NCBI GenBank assembly: GCA_948502395.1
Contig: CAOPES010000007.1
Location: 34,547 to 98,546 of the forward strand
Source of the DNA: an uncultured Clostridia bacterium
GTDB lineage: Bacteria; Bacillota; Clostridia; TANB77; CAG-508
Direction: 5' to 3'
DNA length: 64,000 nucleotides
Below the pieces are notes generated by a model. The model searched no databases and was not told the DNA's origin. It saw only the letters and a list, made by a program, of their open reading frames with translations. This document shows, piece by piece, positions 17,536 through 25,188 of this stretch. The translations under genes were made by a program, and so were the position numbers. Positions within the stretch are counted from its first letter, which is position 1. The number at the start of each line of letters is the position of its first letter.

Positions 17536-17796
17536 ATGAAAACTGGACCACAAAGAACATGTATGGGATGTAACGAAAAAAAAGACAAAAAAGATTTAAT
17601 AAGAGTTGTTAAAAATAAACAAGAAGAAATAAATGTCGACAAAACAGGTAAATTACAAGGCAGAGGGGCATACATATGTGACGACATAAAATGTCTAGAA
17701 AAGTTACAAAAATCTAAAAGATTAGAAAGAGTATTTGATTTTAAAATAACAGATGAAATTTATGAGAAATTAAGAGGTGTAATTCTTGATAAATAA
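17536..17796 (+). CDS. rnpM: RNase P modulator RnpM (YlxR family)
   Basis: Small RNA-binding protein formerly YlxR, reported to bind and modulate RNase P RNA. 86 residues with RTCMGCNEKKDK at the N-terminus, LIRVV, GRGAYIC near 44 and CLEKLQKSKRLERVF. RBS GGAGG. It overlaps the following ylxQ by 11 bases. The RNase P RNA gene itself is also in this window (56.1 kb). Confidence 0.93.
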   Translation: MKTGPQRTCMGCNEKKDKKDLIRVVKNKQEEINVDKTGKLQGRGAYICDDIKCLEKLQKSKRLERVFDFKITDEIYEKLRGVILDK

Positions 17797-18106
17797 GAAA
17801 ATATTAGGGTTAGTAGGTCTAGCAGCTAGAGCAAGAAAAGTAAGCTTTGGAGCAGATAGTGTAGAACTACAAATAAAAAAGAGAAAAGTAAAATTAATAA
17901 TCGTAGCAGAAGATTCTTCTACTAGAACAAAAGAGAAATTTATAAAACTAAGTGAACAATTCAATATTCCGATTGAAATAATGGGAGAGATAGACGAGCT
18001 TAGCAAAGCAATTGGAAAAAGTAATAAAGCAATTATAGGAATAGAAGATATAAATTTAGCAAGCGAAATTCAAAAAATAAATGATGGGGGTGAAGTTATT
18101 GGGTAA
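17786..18106 (+). CDS. ylxQ: L7Ae-family RNA-binding protein YlxQ
   Basis: 106-residue ribosomal L7Ae/L30e-fold protein, probably binding kink-turn RNA. Motifs: LGLVGLAARARKVSFGAD at the N-terminus and LIIVAEDSS near 35, GKSNKAIIGIED near 80. TTG start at 17786 with AGAGGTG 7 bases upstream, inside the end of rnpM, which indicates translational coupling. Its stop overlaps the infB start region. Confidence 0.9.
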   Translation: MINKKILGLVGLAARARKVSFGADSVELQIKKRKVKLIIVAEDSSTRTKEKFIKLSEQFNIPIEIMGEIDELSKAIGKSNKAIIGIEDINLASEIQKINDGGEVIG

Positions 18107-21041
18107 GATAAAAATATATGATATAGCAAAAAAGCTAGACTTAACCAGTAAAGAAGTATTAGAAGTAGCAAAAAGACTAAATATAGAGGCAAAGAGCCAT
18201 TTAAGTGGTGTTGACGAAAGTGAAGCACAAAAAATAGAAAAGGAATTAACAAAAAAATCAAACAAAAAAGAAGGAAAAGGAACAGTAAATAAAGGAAAAA
18301 TGGAAACAAAGAAAGAAGAAAAAGCACCAGTTATTATAAGAAGAGAAGTTATAATAAACGAAGAAGAGCAACAAACAAAGAAAAAAGAAGAAGCAAAAAA
18401 GGAAACAAAAAAAGAAAATGTAGGGTTTGTAGAAAGAAAGCAAAACAAAGACTTTAACATTGTTTATAGAAATAAACAAAGCAAACCAATGACAGTAAGT
18501 GAATTATTTGGATTAAACAAGCCAGAGCCAAAAAAGGAAACTCCAACTGTTGAACCAAAAAAAGAAGAAGTAATAGAAAAAACTGTTCAAAAGGAAGTAG
18601 AAAAAGCACCAGAAAAACCAGTTGAAAAAGTAGCCGAAAAAGTTGTAGTGGCTGACGAACCAAAAGCTCAAGAACAAAAGCCAACAAGAGAAAGAACAGA
18701 ACATAGAGATAATAATTATCAAAAAAGACCTAACAATAATAGAAATAATAACTACAATAACAATGGTTATAACAATAATCGTAACAATAATCAACAAAAT
18801 AATAGATTTGGAAATAACCATAATGGAAACAAATTTAATAATAACAACAGATTTGGGAATAATAACAACAATAGTAGATTTAATAACAATAACCGTAATA
18901 ATAACAGAAACAATAATAATGAAAGATTTGGTGGTAAGAGACCATTAGACGAAAAGGGTATTGAAAGAAATATTAAAGACATTATGGCTGTTGACACTGT
19001 TGAAAAAGAAAGTGTAAGAGAATACAACAAATCAATAGACAAACAAAAAAATAACAACAAATTTGACGAAAACAGAACAAAAAAATCAAAGAACAGAAAA
19101 AATGGTAATGGTCATGACTTTGATGAAGGAAAACTTAAAACTTTAAAACAAGCAAATAGATTATCAAATATGTTTGATGACCAAGATGGTGGAATGCTTG
19201 ATTATTATGATTTAACAACAGAACGTGGAAGAAGAGGCAAGAAAAGAAAAAATCAAAATCAAGAAGAAAGAAATAAACAAAAAATATTCCAATTAACAGA
19301 AATAGAAATAACAGAATCAGTAAGTGTAAAAGACTTAGCAGCTGAAATGAAAAAAACAACAGCTGATGTTATCAAAAAACTATTAGGATATGGAATTATG
19401 GCAACAATCAACCAAGAAATAGACTTTGATACAGCATATTTAATAGCACAAGAATTTGGAATTACAGCAGTTAAGAAAGAAACTGTAACAGAAGAAGATA
19501 TCTTATTTGATGACTCAGAAGATAGAGAAGAAGATTTAAGAGAAAGACCACCAGTAATAGTAGTTATGGGACACGTAGACCACGGAAAAACATCACTTCT
19601 AGACGCAGTTAGAAAAACAAATGTAATAGAAGGCGAAGCAGGTGGAATTACACAAGCAATAGGTGCATACAAAGTAAAAGTAAATGATAGAGAAATAACA
19701 TTCTTAGATACACCAGGACACGAAGCATTTACAGCAATGCGTGCAAGGGGTGCGCAAATAACAGATATTGCAATTCTAGTAGTTGCAGCAAATGATGGTG
19801 TAAAACCACAAACAGTAGAAGCTATAAACCATGCTAAATCAGCTGGAATACCAATTATTGTAGCAATAAACAAAATTGACTTACCAGACGCAAATATTGA
19901 TAAAGTAAAACAAGAATTAATGACATATGAATTAGTACCAGAAGAATGGGGTGGAGACACAATATATGTTCCAATCTCAGCTAAAAAAGGAGAAAATATT
20001 GACCAATTATTAGAAATGGTACTATTAGAAGCAGATGTGTTAGAATTAAAAGCAAATCCAAACAAACAAGCAAAAGGAGCTGTAATAGAAGCAAGGCTTG
20101 ACAAATCAAAAGGTGCAATAGCTACAATGCTTGTACAAAGGGGAACATTAGATGTTGGAGATACAATAGTTGTAGGTTCTTCAATTGGTAGAATAAGAGC
20201 AATGAAAGACGACAAAGGAAAATCAGTAAAAGCAGCTGGACCATCAACACCAGTAGAAATAATGGGATTAACAGAAGTTCCAGAAGCGGGAGAAACATTC
20301 TACGAAGTTAAAAACGAAAAAATGGCTAAACACTTAATAGAAAGAAGAAAACGTCAAGCTAGAGAAAAAGCAATGGCAAGTGCTACAAAAGTAACATTAG
20401 ACAACTTATTTAGCCAAATGGAAGAAGGAAAACTAAAAGTATTAAATCTAATTGTAAAAGCAGATGTTCAAGGTTCTGTTGAAGCAGTAAAACAATCATT
20501 AGAAAAACTACAAAATGAAGAGGTTAGAGTTAAAGTTATACATGCAGCAGCAGGAGCTGTAAATCAATCAGATGTTACACTTGCAAAAGTTTCAAATGCG
20601 ATAATCATAGCATTTAATGTAAGACCAGACGCTATGGCAAAAGAAATGGCAGAAAAAGATGAAGTTGAAATTAAACAATATTCTATTATTTATCAAGCTA
20701 TTGAAGATGTTGAAATGGCTATGAAAGGTATGTTAGAACCAAAATTTGAAGAAAAAGTTATTGGTAGCGTAGAAGTAAGACAAACATTTAGAATTTCAAA
20801 TGTTGGAACAATAGCTGGTGCTTATGTATTATCTGGAAAAGTTGAAAGAAATGCAGGTATAAGAGTAATTAGAGAAAACGTTGTTATTCACGACGGACAT
20901 TTATCAACATTAAAGAGATTTAAGGATGAAGTTAAAGAAGTAGGTAAAGGATTTGAATGTGGTATTCAAATTGAAAACTACAATGACATTAAAGAAGGCG
21001 ATATGCTTGAGATTTATGTTATGGAAGAAATTAAAAGATAA
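18099..21041 (+). CDS. infB: Translation initiation factor IF-2 with Asn-rich linker
   Basis: GTPase that brings initiator tRNA to the 30S subunit. TTG start at 18099 is preferred (GGGGGTGA 7 bases upstream; product LGKIKIYDIAKKL matches IF2_N); 980 residues. Order: N1 domain (1-50), lysine/glutamate-rich linker, a strongly Asn-rich, Arg/Gly/Phe-dotted stretch (about 205-285), second IF2_N domain (about 410-460), G domain with GHVDHGKT near 490, DTPGHEAF, NKIDLPDAN, then domains II, III and the fMet-tRNA-binding C2 domain. The Asn-rich segment resembles a prion-like low-complexity region and is unusual for IF-2. Confidence 0.96.
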   Translation: MGKIKIYDIAKKLDLTSKEVLEVAKRLNIEAKSHLSGVDESEAQKIEKELTKKSNKKEGKGTVNKGKMETKKEEKAPVIIRREVIINEEEQQTKKKEEAKKETKKENVGFVERKQNKDFNIVYRNKQSKPMTVSELFGLNKPEPKKETPTVEPKKEEVIEKTVQKEVEKAPEKPVEKVAEKVVVADEPKAQEQKPTRERTEHRDNNYQKRPNNNRNNNYNNNGYNNNRNNNQQNNRFGNNHNGNKFNNNNRFGNNNNNSRFNNNNRNNNRNNNNERFGGKRPLDEKGIERNIKDIMAVDTVEKESVREYNKSIDKQKNNNKFDENRTKKSKNRKNGNGHDFDEGKLKTLKQANRLSNMFDDQDGGMLDYYDLTTERGRRGKKRKNQNQEERNKQKIFQLTEIEITESVSVKDLAAEMKKTTADVIKKLLGYGIMATINQEIDFDTAYLIAQEFGITAVKKETVTEEDILFDDSEDREEDLRERPPVIVVMGHVDHGKTSLLDAVRKTNVIEGEAGGITQAIGAYKVKVNDREITFLDTPGHEAFTAMRARGAQITDIAILVVAANDGVKPQTVEAINHAKSAGIPIIVAINKIDLPDANIDKVKQELMTYELVPEEWGGDTIYVPISAKKGENIDQLLEMVLLEADVLELKANPNKQAKGAVIEARLDKSKGAIATMLVQRGTLDVGDTIVVGSSIGRIRAMKDDKGKSVKAAGPSTPVEIMGLTEVPEAGETFYEVKNEKMAKHLIERRKRQAREKAMASATKVTLDNLFSQMEEGKLKVLNLIVKADVQGSVEAVKQSLEKLQNEEVRVKVIHAAAGAVNQSDVTLAKVSNAIIIAFNVRPDAMAKEMAEKDEVEIKQYSIIYQAIEDVEMAMKGMLEPKFEEKVIGSVEVRQTFRISNVGTIAGAYVLSGKVERNAGIRVIRENVVIHDGHLSTLKRFKDEVKEVGKGFECGIQIENYNDIKEGDMLEIYVMEEIKR

Positions 21042-21060
21042 AGCTCGGAAGATAATTGTA

Positions 21061-21094
21061 TTTGGCATTGTTGAATTAAGTTTTCAATGCCAAA
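21061..21094 (+). promoter_or_regulatory. Perfect hairpin between infB and rbfA
   Basis: 10-bp stem TTTGGCATTG/CAATGCCAAA with a 14-base loop and no T-run after it. It could stabilise mRNA, be a processing site or hide the upstream in-frame ATG at 21087. Confidence 0.55.
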
Positions 21095-21134
21095 TGCTAA
21101 TTCTTTTCCAAGCAATAAAGGAAAGGATAGAAAA

Positions 21135-21500
21135 ATGCCAGAAAATCAAAATAGATTAGGTCGTATTGACGAACAATACAGAAAAGAAATAAGTCAAATT
21201 TTAAATTATGAACTAAAAAATCCAAATGTAACAGGACTAATTAGTGTAACAAAAGTTAAAGTTACAAATGACCTAAAATTTGCAAAAGTATATGTAAGTA
21301 TTTTAAATTCTAAAAACTTAAAAGATACATTGGCAGGGTTAAAAAAGTCAGCAGGATTTATTAGAAGTGAATTGGCAAAAAGAGTAAATTTAAGAAACAC
21401 ACCAGAAATCATATTTGAACTAGATGATTCATTAGAATATGGTGCTAGAATTGATAATATCTTAAAAGAAATTATGCCAAAAAAAGAAGAGGAGAAATAA
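21135..21500 (+). CDS. rbfA: 30S ribosome-binding factor RbfA
   Basis: Cold-shock-related 30S maturation factor that binds near helix 1 of 16S rRNA. 121 residues with the KH-type fold: RIDEQYRKEISQILNYEL, GLISVTKVKVTNDLKFAKVYVS and PEIIFELDDSLEYGARID. The ATG at 21135 is chosen because GGAAAGGATAG is just upstream and homologues start with a short lead; the frame is open from an ATG at 21087 inside a hairpin. Confidence 0.95.
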   Translation: MPENQNRLGRIDEQYRKEISQILNYELKNPNVTGLISVTKVKVTNDLKFAKVYVSILNSKNLKDTLAGLKKSAGFIRSELAKRVNLRNTPEIIFELDDSLEYGARIDNILKEIMPKKEEEK

Positions 21501-21501
21501 T

Positions 21502-22461
21502 ATGACATTAGACGAAATTTTAACTCAAATAAAATTGAGTGAAAAAATAGTTGTATTAACACACGAATCTCCTGATGGAGATGCAATAGGAAGTAGTTTA
21601 GCTATGAAACTTATGTTAGAACAACTAGGAAAACAAGCAGATGTAATAATTCCAGAATATTCTAGATTATTTGGATTTTTGCCATTAGCAGACCAAATAA
21701 AAGAAAGTTCAGAAATAACAAACTATGATTTAGCAATATCTGTTGACTGTGCAGACTTAAAAAGACTTGCTAAAAATGAATACTTCGAAAATGCAAAAAG
21801 AACAATTGTAATAGACCACCATGGCAGTAACAAAATGTATGGAGACCTGAACTATGTAAATCCAGTGTCTCCTGCCTGCTGTGAGGTTCTAGTAGGAATG
21901 TTTGGATATTTTAATATAGACATAACAAAAGAACTAGGAACTTGCCTTGTTACAGGAATTATAACAGATACAGGCGGATTTAGACACGATGGTGTAAATC
22001 CAGAAACATTTGAATTTACAGCAGAATTAATGAGAAAAGGTGTTAATATACCAAGAATATACAAAAAAGTATTGCGTACAATTACAAAAGCAAATTTCTT
22101 ATTACAAAAAAGGGTAATAGAAAGAATGGAACTACTAGCAGACGGACAAATAACATATACATATATAACAAAACAAGACGAAGAAGAAGTGAATGCAGAA
22201 CCAGGTGACCATGAAGGTTTGGTGGAAATAGGTAGAGACATAGAAGGTGTGCAAGTTTCTATATTTGTAAGACAAAAAGATGAAAACACATACAAAATAT
22301 CACTACGTTCTAGTGAAAAAGTAAATGCCTCAGATGTATGTTTAATGTTCGGCGGTGGTGGACACCCAAGAGCTGCTGGTGCGTCAATTCAAGGTGATTT
22401 AGACCAGGTTAAGGAAAAGATAGTAAAAGAAGTAGAAAAAGCATTGAATGTGGAGAAATAG
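21502..22461 (+). CDS. nrnA: DHH/DHHA1 phosphoesterase NrnA-like
   Basis: Bifunctional oligoribonuclease (nanoRNase) and pAp phosphatase. DHH-family motifs: HESPDGDAIGSSLA near residue 18, SVDCADLKR near 75, IDHHGSNK near 98, TGIITDTGGFRHDG near 151, and the DHHA1 signature MFGGGGHPRAAGASI near 284. 319 residues. RBS AGAGGAG. It sits between rbfA and truB, the usual firmicute order, with the truB start 1 base after its stop. Confidence 0.94.
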   Translation: MTLDEILTQIKLSEKIVVLTHESPDGDAIGSSLAMKLMLEQLGKQADVIIPEYSRLFGFLPLADQIKESSEITNYDLAISVDCADLKRLAKNEYFENAKRTIVIDHHGSNKMYGDLNYVNPVSPACCEVLVGMFGYFNIDITKELGTCLVTGIITDTGGFRHDGVNPETFEFTAELMRKGVNIPRIYKKVLRTITKANFLLQKRVIERMELLADGQITYTYITKQDEEEVNAEPGDHEGLVEIGRDIEGVQVSIFVRQKDENTYKISLRSSEKVNASDVCLMFGGGGHPRAAGASIQGDLDQVKEKIVKEVEKALNVEK

Positions 22462-22462
22462 T

Positions 22463-23330
22463 ATGGATGGAATAATAGTAGTAAATAAACCAAAAGGTTG
22501 TACTTCACATGACATTGTATATAAAGTAAAGAAAATAACAAACAGTAAGGTTCGGTCATACTGGAACCTTAGACCCAATGGCAACAGGAGTGTTGCCATT
22601 ACTAATTGGTAAAGGAACTTTATGTTCTAAATATTTGATAAACCACGACAAAATTTATCAAGCTAAAATTCAATTAGGACAAAAGACTGATACAGCAGAT
22701 GCAGAAGGTGAAATTATAGAAGAAAAAATTGTGCCAGATGAAATATTTCAAAATGGAGAAACGGAGAAAATACTTGCAACTTTCGTTGGTAAACAAGAAC
22801 AAGTGCCACCTATGTATTCAGCTATAAAAGTAAATGGTAAAAAACTTTACGAATATGCAAGAAAAGGTCAAACAGTAGAAATACAACCAAGACAAATTGA
22901 GATTTATGACATAAAACTAATGAAATTGGATAATGAAAATAAACAATTGCAATTTCAGGTTAGTTGCTCAAAAGGTACATATATTAGGAGCTTGTGTGAA
23001 GACATAGCTAAAAGACTAGGTACAGTAGGTTATATGTGCGAGCTAAATAGAGTTCAAGTTGGAGATTTTAATATAAGCAATTCTGTAACAGTTGAAGAGT
23101 TACAAGAAAATATAGATGTATTGGACAAGCATTTGATTTCATTAGAAGATTTATTTGAGAATAGATCTACTATAAATTTGAATAGTAGAAAGTTACAACT
23201 GTTTTTGAATGGTGTGCAGTTGTCTGTTCAAGAAGTAGATGGAGTTTATAGGGTTTATTCTGAGAATAATTTTGTTGGAATTGGAACTATTAATAATGGA
23301 CTTTTGAAGAGAGATGTAATTGTTTTTTAA
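22463..23330 (+). CDS. truB: tRNA pseudouridine-55 synthase TruB, +1 frameshift at CGG
   Basis: Makes pseudouridine 55 in the T-loop of tRNA. The ATG at 22463 gives MDGIIVVNKPKGCTSHDIVYKVKK, a normal TruB start. Codon 31 is CGG (22553-22555). The zero frame then reads RSYWNLRP and stops at 22612. Omitting C22553 gives VGHTGTLDPMATGVLPLLIGKG, the invariant catalytic motif with its Asp, and a complete 288-residue protein to 23330 with the PUA-like C-terminus. Compared with homologues as I remember them, the TSHD-to-GHTG spacing is one residue short, so a -2 shift is formally possible. Either a programmed frameshift or a sequence error. Confidence 0.88.
22553..22555 (+). other. In-frame CGG at a +1 frameshift site (truB)
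   Basis: Codon 31 of the zero frame, context GTT CGG TCA. Reading GGT from 22554 yields the conserved Gly of VGHTGTLDP. This is the best pinned of the three sites. Confidence 0.85.
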
Positions 23331-23331
23331 A

Positions 23332-23418
23332 AAATGTATATCAAAATTCTTAAAATTTGTATATTGAATTAGTTAAAATATGTATATTGAAATTCTTAAA
23401 ATTTGTATATTGGATTTA
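23332..23418 (+). repeat. Short AT-rich direct repeats downstream of truB
   Basis: Three to four imperfect units of about 24 bases containing TTAAAATTTGTATATTGAA fill part of the 195-base gap before dinD. No terminator hairpin is obvious here. Confidence 0.6.
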
Positions 23419-23525
23419 ATAAGTTTGGAAATTTGAATTTAATACAAGAAAACCTTACACAAGTATTGAAATTTACTTATTAGTATAGTAGAATATATAA
23501 AAATAAGAAATGGAGATGGTAATAT

Positions 23526-24158
23526 ATGAAAAAGTTAGAAAAAGATTTTAATTCTAATAACCAAACTTTTGAAGATATTAAACACATTGATGAGAACGGA
23601 ACTGAATACTGGTATGCGAGAGAGTTACAGGAAGTTTTAGATTATAAAGAATGGAGAAAATTTGAAAATGCTATTGAAAAAGCAAAAAAGGCATGCGAAA
23701 ACACTGGAATTAGTAAGTTTGGGCATTTTGTCGGTGCCGACAAAATGGTGCAAATAGGTTCAGGAGCAAAAAGAAAACAGAAGGACTACAAACTAACCCG
23801 TTACGCATGTTACTTAATAGCACAAAACGGAGACAGCAGAAAAAAAGTAATTGCACTTGCACAAACATACTTTGCAATACAAACGAGAAAACAAGAAATA
23901 AGTGAAAAAGAATATAGTGATGAACTTATAGCAAATTTATTTAGAATTTCCCAAACGGAGCAAAAACTAAGAAGAGACAATATACAAACAGAAAAGGCTG
24001 CATATATCACACATAATGAAGTTGGAAAAATTGTTAGAAAAGCAATAGAAAAAGCAGGTGGCACTATGCCAGAAGATTTACCAACACCGAAAAAGAGCTC
24101 AAAGCAATTAGAAAAAGAAAACAAGAAGAAATCAATAAAAAGAAGACTATATTTTTAA
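23526..24158 (+). CDS. dinD: DinD-family DNA-damage-inducible protein, internally shortened
   Basis: DinD-like protein with an N-terminal BRO-like/SOS region. Residues 10-125 carry WYARELQEVLDYKEWRKF, GSGAKRKQKDYKLTRYACYLIAQNGD and ALAQTYFAIQTRKQE; residues 135-200 carry ANLFRISQTEQKLRRD, HNEVGKIVRKAI and GGTMPEDLPTPKKS. From memory DinD proteins are about 270-280 residues; the 210 here lack the segment between TRKQE and ANLFR (about 65-75 residues) by an in-frame deletion. RBS GGAGATGG. No LexA box was recognised upstream. It occupies the place where ribF often follows truB. Confidence 0.82.
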   Translation: MKKLEKDFNSNNQTFEDIKHIDENGTEYWYARELQEVLDYKEWRKFENAIEKAKKACENTGISKFGHFVGADKMVQIGSGAKRKQKDYKLTRYACYLIAQNGDSRKKVIALAQTYFAIQTRKQEISEKEYSDELIANLFRISQTEQKLRRDNIQTEKAAYITHNEVGKIVRKAIEKAGGTMPEDLPTPKKSSKQLEKENKKKSIKRRLYF

Positions 24159-24177
24159 GAAAATAAAGAATAAAAGA

Positions 24178-24222
24178 AAATCACTTTCATATACTTAATT
24201 AAAAAGTATAGGAGAGTGATTT
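24178..24222 (+). promoter_or_regulatory. Long hairpin sequestering the SD of the next gene
   Basis: 19-base arms 24178-24196 and 24204-24222 pair with one wobble and one mismatch around the loop AATTAAA. The right arm contains GGAGAG, the RBS of the TTG-started gene at 24225. It may terminate dinD transcription or keep translation of the next gene low unless opened. Confidence 0.65.
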
Positions 24223-24224
24223 AA

Positions 24225-25070
24225 TTGTATTATATCCAAGAAACTGACAAGCCCAACCCAATAACAAAACTATTCAACATAGTACAAGCAAAAGGGGACA
24301 AACTAATACTACCAATAGGACAAGAAGAAATAAAAACAAAAAAAGCAGAAAAACTAGCACAAAAAACAATAAAAATACTAGAAAAAACAAACAGCAAAAA
24401 AGTAGTACTAAGTAAACAAATAAGCAAGCAAGAAGAATACACAAATTTTTTACACAGTTATGGAGCAAAAATAATAGAAGGAAAATGGCTATTCAAAGCA
24501 CTTACACTAAAAGTATTAGATTACATAGTAGAAAAAAAGAGACTAAAAAAAGAAGAACTACAAATATCAATACTAATAAACGAAATAGAACCCAATATGT
24601 TAGAAAACATAAAAGAAATAGTAAAACAATATAAAAGAGTAAACATAGTAACAAACCACTTTGAAAAATTCAAAAAAATAGAACAACAAATTTTTGACGA
24701 ATACGGAATTATGATTACAGTAACAAACAACAAGAAGAAAAGTCTCTCAAAATCTCAACTTATTTTAAATGTTGATTTCCCAAAAGAACTAATTAACAAG
24801 TATAGAATTTTTGAAGAAGCAATTATTGTGAATTTATGTGGAAATGTAGCAATATCAAGCAAAAGATTTAATGGGATTAATATAATTGACTATGAAATAG
24901 ATTATACAAGTGATGAAGAATTTGATTTTGATAAAAACAATCTATATGACAAAAAGAAAATTTATGAAGCACATATTTATACAAATAGGACATTTGATTA
25001 TTTGCAAAAACAGTTTGTGAATGATAAGGTCAAAATAAGACATTTACAGGCTAATAATAGCATTTTATAA
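24225..25070 (+). CDS. Conserved-looking hypothetical protein
   Basis: 281 residues, no signal or membrane helix. I do not recognise the family. N-terminal third has LILPIGQEEIKTKKAEKLAQKTIK and a KKVVLSKQISKQ strand; the middle has KEIVKQYKRVNIVTNHFEKF, looking like a Rossmann-type strand-helix unit; the C-terminal part has IIVNLCGNVAISSKRFNGINIIDYEID. TTG start with GGAGAG 7 bases before it, buried in the hairpin described separately. It precedes the class A PBP gene but is separated by a promoter-sized gap. Confidence 0.75.
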   Translation: MYYIQETDKPNPITKLFNIVQAKGDKLILPIGQEEIKTKKAEKLAQKTIKILEKTNSKKVVLSKQISKQEEYTNFLHSYGAKIIEGKWLFKALTLKVLDYIVEKKRLKKEELQISILINEIEPNMLENIKEIVKQYKRVNIVTNHFEKFKKIEQQIFDEYGIMITVTNNKKKSLSKSQLILNVDFPKELINKYRIFEEAIIVNLCGNVAISSKRFNGINIIDYEIDYTSDEEFDFDKNNLYDKKKIYEAHIYTNRTFDYLQKQFVNDKVKIRHLQANNSIL

Positions 25071-25188
25071 AAGTTATCTATGAAAAATGCAAAAGTTATC
25101 TGCCAAAAATGTAAAAAAGCTTTTCTTTTTTGTAAAAATGTAATATAATAAGCTTACGAAAAAATCAAGTTGGCAAGGAGGGAATAAA

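Noticed and set aside
22540..22560. -2 frameshift instead of +1
   Set aside because: It gives the same final frame and would fix the TruB spacing, but in the thioesterase it would insert a residue in the expected LGD stretch, so +1 is preferred.
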